A stretch of 10,313 nucleotides of DNA from Chloroflexota bacterium (lineage in GTDB: Bacteria; Chloroflexota; Anaerolineae; Anaerolineales; Villigracilaceae): positions 1 to 10,313 of the forward strand of contig JACPVD010000217.1 of assembly GCA_016191895.1 (NCBI GenBank), given 5' to 3'. Positions 1-5,972 of this stretch are shown in pieces. A model generated the notes under the pieces. It saw only the letters and a list, made by a program, of their open reading frames with translations. It was not told where the DNA came from and made no database searches. Positions within the stretch are counted from its first letter, which is position 1; every line of letters begins with the position of its first letter. The translations under genes and the position numbers were made by a program.

Positions 1-121
1 CCGCAGTTGCAATTGCTTCCTGCGTGGGAGTTGCCGTTCCTTGACAGGCCGCACAATACTGGATGGCAAGCGTCACTGCCAGCAGATATGCGGTCGTTGG
101 GCGTATGCGTGGATGGGACAA
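1..121 (-). CDS. Probable lipoprotein, N-terminal part only (runs off left edge)
   Basis: Reading leftward from a TTG at 121-119 gives 40 codons with no stop up to the window edge. The peptide has a short basic N-terminus (Arg5, Arg7), a hydrophobic core at about residues 11-22 (AYLLAVTLAIQY), and then CAAC, where Cys26 could be the lipidated cysteine. The -1 and -2 positions are Ala as in a lipobox, but -3 is Cys rather than the usual Leu/Val/Ile. After it comes QGTATPTQ, a Thr/Pro-rich linker common in lipoproteins. A GGAG at 131-128 lies six bases before the TTG, which decides the start; an in-frame TGA lies two codons upstream of it. The gene follows the HAD gene by 61 bases on the same strand and may share its transcript. 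The mature domain is outside the window, so function is unknown; solute-binding or surface lipoprotein are both possible. Confidence 0.5.
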   Translation of the reverse strand, partial: MSHPRIRPTTAYLLAVTLAIQYCAACQGTATPTQEAIATA

Positions 122-127
122 GTGTCA

Positions 128-131
128 CTCC
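128..131 (-). promoter_or_regulatory. Ribosome binding site for the lipoprotein TTG start
   Basis: On the minus strand GGAG sits six bases before TTG at 121-119. It is the main reason for choosing this non-ATG start, because no ATG precedes the signal peptide in frame. Confidence 0.5.
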
Positions 132-182
132 GTTGGTCAGCGCTGCCTGCGTTCATTACGGGGAAGTGTTTCTGACGGCGAT

Positions 183-683
183 CTATTTATCAGGGTTGAT
201 GTGGTGGATGATTTCCGCCCAAGATTCAACCATGAGTATTTTCTCTCCCGTATATTCGCTTTCAAATGCAGATTTTTCTTCCGGGAACGGGTTGAACAGG
301 TACAGTTTATTCATCAAGTCCAGGTCGTCCAAATGGCGCAACACAGACCAGCGATCGTCAATAAAATAATTGAGCCGATGTTCTTCCGCGATGATTCTTT
401 TTTGGTGCCTTTTCTCGCAGAAATAGAGATTTTCGAACGGCACGCCTGTTGTCTTGAAAAAATTCCTATGAAACAACCATTCCCTGGACATTCTCTGATT
501 CAGCATTGAACATTTTGAAACAAGAAATATATTTGTCCCGCCAAACCATTCGACCAGTTTTCCAACGGATTCGAATGTGCCCTCATAAGCCGGCACGTTG
601 AGATAATCTTTCCCAAAAGGGGCAACATCCGTATCCCTTTGGGTCAGCACATTGCCGATGTCGATTCCAATTTTCACATCCAT
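183..683 (-). CDS. Small HAD-like hydrolase family protein
   Basis: The 166-residue product reads as a compact HAD-fold protein without an obvious cap domain. Motif I is IDIGNVL with Asp8 as the expected nucleophile. The position two residues on, normally an Asp acid/base in HAD phosphatases, is Gly10, giving the DxGNV variant also known from YihX-type HADs. Motif II is probably Ser56 in FLVSKCS. Motif III is one of Lys91/95/96. Motif IV is the acidic pair Asp109-Asp110 in YFIDDR, which would bind Mg2+. The family acts on phosphomonoesters, but the substrate cannot be read from the sequence and nucleotidase-like or regulatory roles are possible. The ATG at 683 has only a weak upstream purine run (AGGGA, about 14 bases away). 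It begins 33 bases after the chelatase D stop on the same strand, so it is probably co-transcribed. Fold assignment is fairly sure; activity is not. Confidence 0.7.
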   Translation of the reverse strand: MDVKIGIDIGNVLTQRDTDVAPFGKDYLNVPAYEGTFESVGKLVEWFGGTNIFLVSKCSMLNQRMSREWLFHRNFFKTTGVPFENLYFCEKRHQKRIIAEEHRLNYFIDDRWSVLRHLDDLDLMNKLYLFNPFPEEKSAFESEYTGEKILMVESWAEIIHHINPDK

Positions 684-716
684 TATTAATTTTTCATTCC
701 CTGCGAAGCCAGCCAG

Positions 717-1628
717 CTACTTCTTCACCGGCTTTGCCATCTCATCCTTGACGGCGTGATACAAATTCTCAGCCTTGAGCTCGCTGAGCGCGTAACACGG
801 GGCTTTGAGGTTATCCGCCAATTGCTGGGCGAGTCCCTGATCGAAGGCGGCGTCTTCCATGTTGATCACCACCGAGCGGACTTTTTCATTCGCAATGAGT
901 TCCGCGAATTTATAGGATTCTTCCTGCGGCGGCAATGTGCCCAGTGAGACATTCCCCGCGCCATCGGTCAGGACAATGAGGAGCGGTTCCACATCGGGAT
1001 GTGTGTGTTTTTCGTGCGTCAATACATCGTGCGCCATGAACAACCCTGCCGAAAGCGGAGTCTTCCCGCCGACGGGAATATCCATCAATGCGCGTTGCGC
1101 GAGTTGCACGGAGTTGGTGGGGGAGAGCACCAGCGTGGCGCGATCTTTTTGAAAGACGATCAAACCCACACGGTCACGGCGTTGATACGCGTCTGTCAAC
1201 AGCGAAAGGATCGCGCCTTTAGTTGCGTTCATGCGTTCGGCTACCGCCATCGACCATGAAGCATCCACCAGGAACAGCACAAGATTTGCAACCCGCTTCA
1301 CGCGGACTTTGCGTTGCAGGTCGCCTTTCTTAATGGAGAAGGCGAGTTTCTTCCGTTCTTCCGTGCGTTGTTTTTGGAACGGCGCGGCGGCGCGGAAGGT
1401 GGCGTCGAAAGCGATGTCGTTGAGTTTATCGCCGGCCGGACGCGCCTTGATATAACGGCCATGCTTGCGCTCGGTCTTGGTGAGCGAACGACGTCCGGCC
1501 TGTTTGCGGGTTAATTTATCGAGAGGGGTATTGAGCTTGCGCGGTTGGAAGGTCTCGCCTGCTTTAACTTTTTGCCCGCCGTCCCACCAGTTTGCGCTCG
1601 TGCTTGCGAACACTTCCTGTTGCTGCAT
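717..1628 (-). CDS. chlD: Magnesium/cobalt chelatase ChlD-like C-terminal half (VWA domain)
   Basis: This 303-residue frame is the C-terminal half of a ChlD/BchD-type chelatase subunit. A conserved basic stretch (residues about 40-65, AGRRSLTKTERKHGRY) leads to the family segment IAFDATFRAAAPFQ (72-85) and a von Willebrand A/integrin-I domain (about 115-295). The MIDAS metal site is complete: DASWS (Asp122, Ser124, Ser126), Thr190 in GGKTPLSAGL, and Asp222 in LTDGAGN. In the family this subunit forms a ring with ChlI and couples ATP hydrolysis to metal insertion by a large porphyrin-binding subunit. The ATG at 1628 has no good ribosome binding site. The frame stays open upstream through 1685 and on to 1724, overlapping the end of the ATPase gene. 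I therefore think it is mostly translated by a -1 shift at the A9 run (1692-1684), giving a fused product of about 687 residues. Independent initiation at 1628 cannot be excluded. The large subunit is not in the window, so Mg versus Co is undecided. Confidence 0.85.
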   Translation of the reverse strand: MQQQEVFASTSANWWDGGQKVKAGETFQPRKLNTPLDKLTRKQAGRRSLTKTERKHGRYIKARPAGDKLNDIAFDATFRAAAPFQKQRTEERKKLAFSIKKGDLQRKVRVKRVANLVLFLVDASWSMAVAERMNATKGAILSLLTDAYQRRDRVGLIVFQKDRATLVLSPTNSVQLAQRALMDIPVGGKTPLSAGLFMAHDVLTHEKHTHPDVEPLLIVLTDGAGNVSLGTLPPQEESYKFAELIANEKVRSVVINMEDAAFDQGLAQQLADNLKAPCYALSELKAENLYHAVKDEMAKPVKK

Positions 1629-1678
1629 GGGTTCGGGGTTTCCCTGTTGCGGACCTTCCTGCTGTTCATCTTCAAGTT

Positions 1679-2779
1679 TTAAGTTTTTTTTTCCTCGCCT
1701 TCGCCGTCCTGCTTGCTTTCGGATTCATCGTCCGCTTCGCTCGGCATGGACTGACCCGCCAACTGTTCGATGCGTTCCTGTAATTGTTCGGTGGTCATTT
1801 CGGCTTGTTGGAACGGCGTGCGCTTGATGCGGTGGGGAAGGGCCAATTCTGCGGCCAGCGCGATATCGTGATCGTTGATTTTGGTCCGGCCTTCGAAAGC
1901 GGCTTCGGCGCGTGCGGCTTTGAGGATGACCAAATCCGCGCGGTGACCATCGACATTCAATGAGGCGGTCAGTGCGGCAATGGAGAGCAGGTCGCGGCTG
2001 GTGTGCGTGACCTGATCGACGAGTTCGCGGCCGCGCGCGATCTTCTGTGAAAGTTCATCTTCCTTCACAAGCCATAATTTACGGAAGGTATCTGCGTCTT
2101 TTTCGTAGGACAGGTTGCGCTCCATGATCGTGACGCGCTCGCGCGCATCGCGGATGCCGACGATATCGACGGATAGCGCAAAGCGGTCCAGCAGCTGGGG
2201 GCGGAGATCCCCCTCTTCAGGATTCATCGTCCCGACGAGAATGAAGCGCGCCGGGTGGGCGAAGGAAATCCCCTCGCGTTCGACCGTGTTCACGCCCATG
2301 GCGGCAGAGTCGAGGAGAATATCCACCACATGATCGTCGAGCAGATTCACTTCGTCGATGTAGAGCAATCCGCGGTTTGCGCTGGCGAGCACACCGGGCT
2401 CGAAATGACGTTCACCTTTTTGAATGGCTTTTTCGATATCGAGCGTGCCAACCACGCGATCTTCGGTGGCGGAAACGGGAAGGTTGATGAATGGCGTGGC
2501 GCGTTCTGCGGTGGGAAGTTTCTTCGCGGCGGCATAACGTTCCTTGCATTCGGTACACCATGTCCCGGGTTTCTCGGGATCGCATCCGAAGCGGCAATCC
2601 TGCACGATTTTTACATGGGGCAACAACGCGGCCAGGGAACGCGCGGCGGTCGACTTTGCCGTGCCGCGTTCGCCGCGGATCAATACGCCGCCGATGCGGG
2701 TATCAACTGCATTAAGAATGAGGGCGCGTTTCATGCGCTCCTGTCCAACAATGGCTGTGAATGGGAAAATGGCGGGCAT
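1679..2779 (-). CDS. chlI: Magnesium/cobalt chelatase AAA+ ATPase (ChlI / ChlD N-terminal half)
   Basis: The 366-residue product is an AAA+ ATPase of the ChlI/BchI type. Walker A is GERGTAKST (36-44, Lys42), Walker B is LLYIDE (Asp142, Glu143), sensor 1 is in VGTMNPEEG (Asn186), and the arginine finger is probably Arg199 in LLDRF. Four cysteines (62, 66, 75, 78) form the CxxxC/CxxC insert common in this branch. A helical lid follows (about 245-330) with NVDGHRADLVILKAARA. The C-terminus is an acidic, Ser/Glu-rich linker (about 345-363), as found between the ATPase and VWA halves of ChlD. I chose ATG 2779 because GGAG lies seven bases upstream and the protein then begins PFTAIVGQE; the frame extends to 2845 but those 22 residues are not family-like. 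The stop TAA (1681-1679) follows the A9 slippery run by two bases. The hexameric ATPase would drive metal insertion in (bacterio)chlorophyll or cobalamin synthesis; which one is not shown here. Confidence 0.9.
   Translation of the reverse strand: MPAIFPFTAIVGQERMKRALILNAVDTRIGGVLIRGERGTAKSTAARSLAALLPHVKIVQDCRFGCDPEKPGTWCTECKERYAAAKKLPTAERATPFINLPVSATEDRVVGTLDIEKAIQKGERHFEPGVLASANRGLLYIDEVNLLDDHVVDILLDSAAMGVNTVEREGISFAHPARFILVGTMNPEEGDLRPQLLDRFALSVDIVGIRDARERVTIMERNLSYEKDADTFRKLWLVKEDELSQKIARGRELVDQVTHTSRDLLSIAALTASLNVDGHRADLVILKAARAEAAFEGRTKINDHDIALAAELALPHRIKRTPFQQAEMTTEQLQERIEQLAGQSMPSEADDESESKQDGEGEEKKT
1684..1692 (-). other. A9 slippery site: probable -1 programmed frameshift joining chlI to chlD
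   Basis: The coding strand reads GAG-GAA-AAA-AAA-ACT-TAA in the ATPase frame, with nine A residues at 1692-1684. Slipping back one base on A-AAA-AAA places the ribosome on AAC-TTA-AAA and enters the VWA frame, open from 1685 to 720. An extra A added by RNA polymerase would do the same. The VWA frame is closed upstream by TGA at 1727-1725, so the switch must occur between 1724 and 1682. The result is 365 ATPase codons plus 322 VWA codons, a normal ChlD length, with the switch lying in the acidic linker. Short Shine-Dalgarno-like AGGA (1710-1707) and GAGG (1696-1693) precede the run. I see no strong hairpin close downstream; a weak one could form at about 1655-1630. The weak downstream structure leaves transcriptional slippage a good alternative. 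An assembly error in the homopolymer is the main other explanation. Confidence 0.7.
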
Positions 2780-2786
2780 GTGTGTA

Positions 2787-2790
2787 CTCC
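2787..2790 (-). promoter_or_regulatory. Ribosome binding site fixing the chlI start
   Basis: GGAG on the minus strand is seven bases before ATG 2779. No comparable site precedes the upstream in-frame ATG at 2845, which overlaps the promoter itself. Confidence 0.65.
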
Positions 2791-2816
2791 AGTGCGCGAT
2801 TATAACGCGAGTTTTC

Positions 2817-2845
2817 ATTTTCAAACGAAATATCGGGGTTGTCAA
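2817..2845 (-). promoter_or_regulatory. Sigma70-type promoter for the chelatase operon
   Basis: A perfect TTGACA (2845-2840) is followed after 17 bases by GAAAAT (2822-2817), four of six matches to the -10 consensus. Transcription would start near 2810, leaving a leader of about 30 bases with the GGAG site. A perfect TATAAT also lies at 2804-2799, but it has no -35 at proper spacing and would start transcription almost at the ribosome binding site. Confidence 0.45.
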
Positions 2846-2867
2846 CTTCCCATTTCACTTGTATAAT
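2839..2867 (+). promoter_or_regulatory. Strong sigma70-type promoter for the S1 gene
   Basis: TTGTCA (2839-2844), a 17-base spacer and a perfect TATAAT (2862-2867) make a near-consensus housekeeping promoter. Transcription should begin near 2874, giving a leader of about 28 bases. Its -35 box overlaps that of the divergent chelatase promoter on the opposite strand. Confidence 0.7.
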
Positions 2868-2889
2868 CCAACTTACATTTCAGTTAATT

Positions 2890-2893
2890 GGAG
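2890..2893 (+). promoter_or_regulatory. Ribosome binding site fixing the S1 start
   Basis: GGAG is nine bases before ATG 2903. An in-frame TTG at 2888 overlaps this site and is therefore unlikely to be the start. Confidence 0.65.
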
Positions 2894-2902
2894 TCACGCG
2901 TA

Positions 2903-4147
2903 ATGGATGAACAAAAAGCCCAAAACGGGCAAGGAGATGCAAATCCCCAGGGAGATCAGCACCAGCAAAACCAAACCATGGAGTCTCTGCTCGAAACGGA
3001 ATCATTGAGCGTAGAGTTGCCCCAGGTGGGTGAGATTCGCAAAGGGGTGATTGCAAGCATTGGAACAAACCAGATTCTTATCAGTGTCGGCGCAAAATCC
3101 GAAGGCATTGTTTCCGGCCGCGAGTTGGAACAACTCAACGCGGAGGAACGCTCCGCCCTCTCGGTGGGACAGGAGGTAAACGTATACGTCCTCAACCCGG
3201 AAGATTCAAACGGCAACGTCGTTTTATCCTTCAAACGGGCGCAGGAGGAATTGTCCTGGGAAAACGTCGAAAAGATGATCGCCGAAGAAACCGTGATCGA
3301 TACCAAGATCATCGGCTTCAACAAAGGCGGTTTGATCGCCGCGGTTGGAACCCTGCGCGGGTTCGTTCCCTCCTCCCAGATCAGTTCGATACGTCGTTCG
3401 CAAGCCAGCGGTGACACCCCCGAACAAAAATGGCAGAAGATGGTCGGCCAGCCGATCTCTGTCCGCATCATCGAAGTCGATCGCGAACGCCGTCGTTTGA
3501 TTTTATCCGAACGTTCCACCAATCCCGAAACGCGCTCTTCCATGAAAGACCGCGTAATCAGTGAATTGGAAGAGGGCAAGACCTATTCCGGAAAAGTGAC
3601 CAGCCTCGCGGATTTCGGCGCGTTTATCAACATCAACGGCGCGGACGGACTGGTTCACCTCTCCGAACTTTCGTGGGAACGTCTCCAGCATCCGCGTGAA
3701 ATTCTCGAAGTCGGGCAGGAGGTCAAGGTCAAGGTCATCAACATCGACCGCGAAAAGAAACGCATTGGCCTTTCCCTGCGCGCCCTGCAGGAAGACCCGT
3801 GGAAACACAAGGTTGAAAAATTCAGCGTCGGCCAGCTTGTCGAAGGCGCGATCACCCGCCTCACCAAGTTTGGCGCATTCGCCCGGCTCGAAGGCGATGT
3901 TGAAGGCCTGATTCACATCTCCGAGTTGAGCGAGAACCGCGTCGAACATCCAAAGGAAGTCTTGAAGGAAGGCGATGTCAAGACTCTGCGCGTCATCCGC
4001 ATCGACAACGAACAGCACCGTATCGGCCTCAGTCTGCGCAAAGTGGACTCCGCTGCCTTTGCCGACAAAGACTTCAAGATGCTCACCAGGGATTTCAACG
4101 ACCCGGACGAGCCATCCCCCTCCGACGACGATAACAAACCCGAATAA
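2903..4147 (+). CDS. rpsA: Ribosomal protein S1-type RNA-binding protein, four S1 domains
   Basis: The 414-residue product has a polar Gln/Asn-rich N-terminus (1-40) and then four S1 (OB-fold) repeats at about 41-112, 126-203, 223-294 and 310-381. It ends in an acidic, Pro/Ser/Asp-rich tail. Repeat signatures are clear: SEGIVSG and VVLSFKRA in domain 1; KGGLIAAVGTLRGFVPSSQIS in domain 2; ADFGAFININGADGLVHLSELS in domain 3; TKFGAFARLEGDVEGLIHISELS in domain 4, the last two being canonical mRNA-binding types. The S1 family holds mRNA on the 30S subunit during initiation. Four domains, rather than the six of E. coli, is the form seen in many Gram-positive and deep-branching bacteria. A near-consensus promoter and an intrinsic terminator frame it as a single-gene unit, fitting high expression. 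Whether it is a stoichiometric ribosomal protein or a looser S1 homologue cannot be told. Confidence 0.88.
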   Translation: MDEQKAQNGQGDANPQGDQHQQNQTMESLLETESLSVELPQVGEIRKGVIASIGTNQILISVGAKSEGIVSGRELEQLNAEERSALSVGQEVNVYVLNPEDSNGNVVLSFKRAQEELSWENVEKMIAEETVIDTKIIGFNKGGLIAAVGTLRGFVPSSQISSIRRSQASGDTPEQKWQKMVGQPISVRIIEVDRERRRLILSERSTNPETRSSMKDRVISELEEGKTYSGKVTSLADFGAFININGADGLVHLSELSWERLQHPREILEVGQEVKVKVINIDREKKRIGLSLRALQEDPWKHKVEKFSVGQLVEGAITRLTKFGAFARLEGDVEGLIHISELSENRVEHPKEVLKEGDVKTLRVIRIDNEQHRIGLSLRKVDSAAFADKDFKMLTRDFNDPDEPSPSDDDNKPE

Positions 4148-4154
4148 ACCCCAG

Positions 4155-4184
4155 AGCGCGCCCGCCAAGCGAGGCGCGCTTTTT
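4155..4184 (+). terminator. Intrinsic terminator after the S1 gene
   Basis: AGCGCGC (4155-4161) pairs with GCGCGCT (4174-4180); one further C-G pair and a small inner CGC/GCG helix extend it. A run of T residues (4180-4184) follows. It begins eight bases after the S1 stop codon. The next start codon lies only eight bases beyond the T-run. Confidence 0.8.
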
Positions 4185-4192
4185 ATAATCCC

Positions 4193-5287
4193 ATGCCAAT
4201 CCTTGTCGACGCTCACGCAGACATCGCCTATAACATGCTCAAGTTCGAGCGCGATTACTCCCGTTCAGCCCACGAAACGCGCCAGATCGAAATCGGCAGT
4301 CAGGTCGTCGTCGACAACGAGGACGCCCTCATTGGCTGGCCCGATTATCAGCGCGGACAGGTCGCGATCATTTTCTCCACGCTCTTTGCCCTCCCCGCGC
4401 GTTGGAGCAAAACCGCAAACAAAGCCCAATCCTATCGCACCTTCGACGAGGCCCATGCGATTTGTCGCGAACAATTGCAGGCATACCAGCGGATGACCGA
4501 TTCGCAACCCGACAAATTTCGACTCATCGCTTCCACCCGCGACCTGAACCTGGTCCTCGACAATTGGCAAACTCCCACCCCCAGCCTGGGCGGACATCCC
4601 GTCGGCATGGTCATGTTGATGGAAGGCGCGGAAGCCATCCGCGACCTCTCCGAACTCGACGAATGGCACGACCTCGGCTTGCGCCTGATCGGCCCCGCAT
4701 GGGTGGGCACACGATATTGCGGCGGCTGGAATGAACCCGGCCCGCTTACACCTGATGGCCGCAAACTCCTCTCCGCGATGGCTGATCATCACTTCATCCT
4801 CGATCTCAGCCACATGGACGAACAATCTTCAGTGGAAGCGCTGGATGTTTATCGCGGCCCCATTGTCGGCACACATGGGAATTGTTTATCACTGATGCCG
4901 AATTCCAACACCAACCGCCATTTTTCAGACCGTGTCATCGAAGGCATTATCGAGCGCGATGGGGTGGTGGGAGTCGTCCCTTATAACAGTTATCTCAAAC
5001 CCGGCTGGGTGGTTGGACAGAACGCTCGTTCCGAAGTCCCGCTTCGCTATGTGGCCGATCATATCGACCATATCTGCCAGATCGCCGGCGACGCGCTCCA
5101 CGCCGGCATCGGCTCCGACTTCGACGGCGGCTTTGGCTTGCAATCCGTCCCGCCGGAGATCGACACCATTGCCGACCTGCAAAATCTGGTATCCTTGCTT
5201 CAAATGCGCGGATACAGCGAAACCGACATCGAAAACATTTTCAGCGGAAACTGGATCGCGCGTTTGAAAAGAGACCTGCCCTCATGA
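4193..5287 (+). CDS. Zinc-dependent dipeptidase, peptidase family M19 (membrane dipeptidase-like)
   Basis: The 364-residue product matches the M19 (renal/membrane dipeptidase) TIM-barrel family over its full length. Likely metal and catalytic residues are His8 and Asp10 (DAHAD), bridging Glu144 (MLMEGAEAI), His207 (DLSHMDE), His228 (GTHGN, 21 residues later, the spacing of the human enzyme), Arg242 in NRHFSD, and Asp309 in GIGSDFDGG. The family hydrolyses dipeptides, including D-amino-acid-containing ones, so peptide salvage or cell-wall peptide turnover is plausible. There is no signal peptide, implying a cytoplasmic enzyme. ATG 4193 must be close to the true start because the zinc ligands lie at residues 8-10; the next ATG (4235) would remove them. 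There is no ribosome binding site, and the upstream bases are the S1 terminator. The stop overlaps the next gene by ATGA, indicating translational coupling. Confidence 0.9.
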   Translation: MPILVDAHADIAYNMLKFERDYSRSAHETRQIEIGSQVVVDNEDALIGWPDYQRGQVAIIFSTLFALPARWSKTANKAQSYRTFDEAHAICREQLQAYQRMTDSQPDKFRLIASTRDLNLVLDNWQTPTPSLGGHPVGMVMLMEGAEAIRDLSELDEWHDLGLRLIGPAWVGTRYCGGWNEPGPLTPDGRKLLSAMADHHFILDLSHMDEQSSVEALDVYRGPIVGTHGNCLSLMPNSNTNRHFSDRVIEGIIERDGVVGVVPYNSYLKPGWVVGQNARSEVPLRYVADHIDHICQIAGDALHAGIGSDFDGGFGLQSVPPEIDTIADLQNLVSLLQMRGYSETDIENIFSGNWIARLKRDLPS

Positions 5288-5787
5288 CCGCAAATCGACA
5301 AGAGTCTGTCCCTGCCTCCGCGCCGGTGAATACCGCTCCGCTTGAGAACGGAACCCTCACACCGCGAGTGTCTGTCAGTTTGGGGCTGACCTTTTTGGGC
5401 TTCATCATTTTTACCATTGGCGCAAAACCCGACTGGCTTGGCTGGGACCGCAGTCCCGTTGTCGGCTTTGTGCAGATCGCCGTCTTTCTCGCCGGCCTTG
5501 CATTCATTTGCCTGGGTGGCTATAGCGGGTTGCTTATTTTGTGGTGGGGATACGAGCGGACAATCGTTTCTGAAATCGGCACACGGCTGATGGCGACGGG
5601 CTATGTGGTGACCGTCTTTGCCGGCATGGCGGATGTGTTCGGCATGGGATCACAGCCGTTTCCGCAAATCCCCTATTTCGGCCCATGGCAGGCAACGGGG
5701 ATATTGGTTGGGCAGGGGATTATTGCATTGGGATTTCTATTGTTTATCCCATTCAACCCGCAGAAGGGCTCGCAGCGCCATAACTGA
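5284..5787 (+). CDS. Four-helix membrane protein of unknown function
   Basis: The 167-residue product starts with a hydrophilic segment of about 28 residues rich in Ala, Pro, Thr and Asn, then has four probable membrane helices at about 29-47, 59-85, 101-119 and 135-156. It ends in a short basic tail. The loop after helix 1 (KPDWLGWDRSP) and the one after helix 3 (MGSQPFPQIPYFGPW) are rich in Trp, Phe and Pro. Charges are sparse within the helices, so there is no sign of a transporter or catalytic site. I do not recognise the family. Its ATG overlaps the dipeptidase stop (ATGA), so the two are almost certainly translated from one mRNA. A linked role, for example peptide handling at the membrane, is possible but unproven. 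The coding call is firm because of the overlap and the regular helix pattern. Confidence 0.75.
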   Translation: MTANRQESVPASAPVNTAPLENGTLTPRVSVSLGLTFLGFIIFTIGAKPDWLGWDRSPVVGFVQIAVFLAGLAFICLGGYSGLLILWWGYERTIVSEIGTRLMATGYVVTVFAGMADVFGMGSQPFPQIPYFGPWQATGILVGQGIIALGFLLFIPFNPQKGSQRHN

Positions 5788-5807
5788 ATTATCGCGGCAG
5801 GTTTTTT
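5776..5807 (+). terminator. Weak possible terminator after the membrane protein gene
   Basis: CGC-ATAA (5776-5783) can pair with TTAT-CGCG (5790-5796) with one C-C mismatch, and six T residues follow at 5802-5807. The helix is short, includes the stop codon and is five bases from the T-run, so this is a tentative call. Confidence 0.25.
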
Positions 5808-5972
5808 ATATTTGTTGTTCGAACATGAACAGGCATTGCCGCCGAACCGCTATGTGTATCTTTTCAAAAAGAAGGGGGGCAAACTCATCTACAAAACTTT
5901 ACCTTTAGTGCGCCCGACATACGGGGATAGTTGCGGAACGCTCGTTGGGGTAAAATAAAAAATTGCCCTGAT

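Noticed and set aside
63..509. Plus-strand frame of 148 codons over the left end
   Set aside because: It lies opposite the HAD gene, whose minus-strand product shows recognisable motifs; this frame has none.
1630..1655. RNA hairpin stimulating the chelatase frameshift
   Set aside because: A GGTCCG/CGAACC helix with inner GGG/CCC can be drawn, but it has a mismatch and a bulge and lies about 28 bases beyond the A-run, farther than usual stimulators.
2799..2804. Perfect TATAAT on the minus strand as the chelatase promoter -10
   Set aside because: No -35-like hexamer lies 16-18 bases upstream, and a start near 2792 would leave almost no RNA before the ribosome binding site; the TTGACA-based promoter fits better.
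2255..2866. Plus-strand frame of 203 codons
   Set aside because: It is antisense to the clearly recognisable ChlI ATPase and has no ribosome binding site or family features.
3503..4216. Minus-strand frame of 237 codons
   Set aside because: It is antisense to the four-domain S1 gene; its Asp/Val-rich composition simply mirrors the S1 codons.
3975..4496. Plus-strand frame of 173 codons bridging the S1 gene and the dipeptidase
   Set aside because: It crosses the S1 stop codon and terminator in another frame and is Ser/Thr/Pro-rich in the way typical of out-of-frame GC-rich sequence.
5931..5956. TTGCGG and TAAAAT as an mfd promoter
   Set aside because: The spacer is only 14 bases, too short for a normal sigma70 promoter, so it is not listed.
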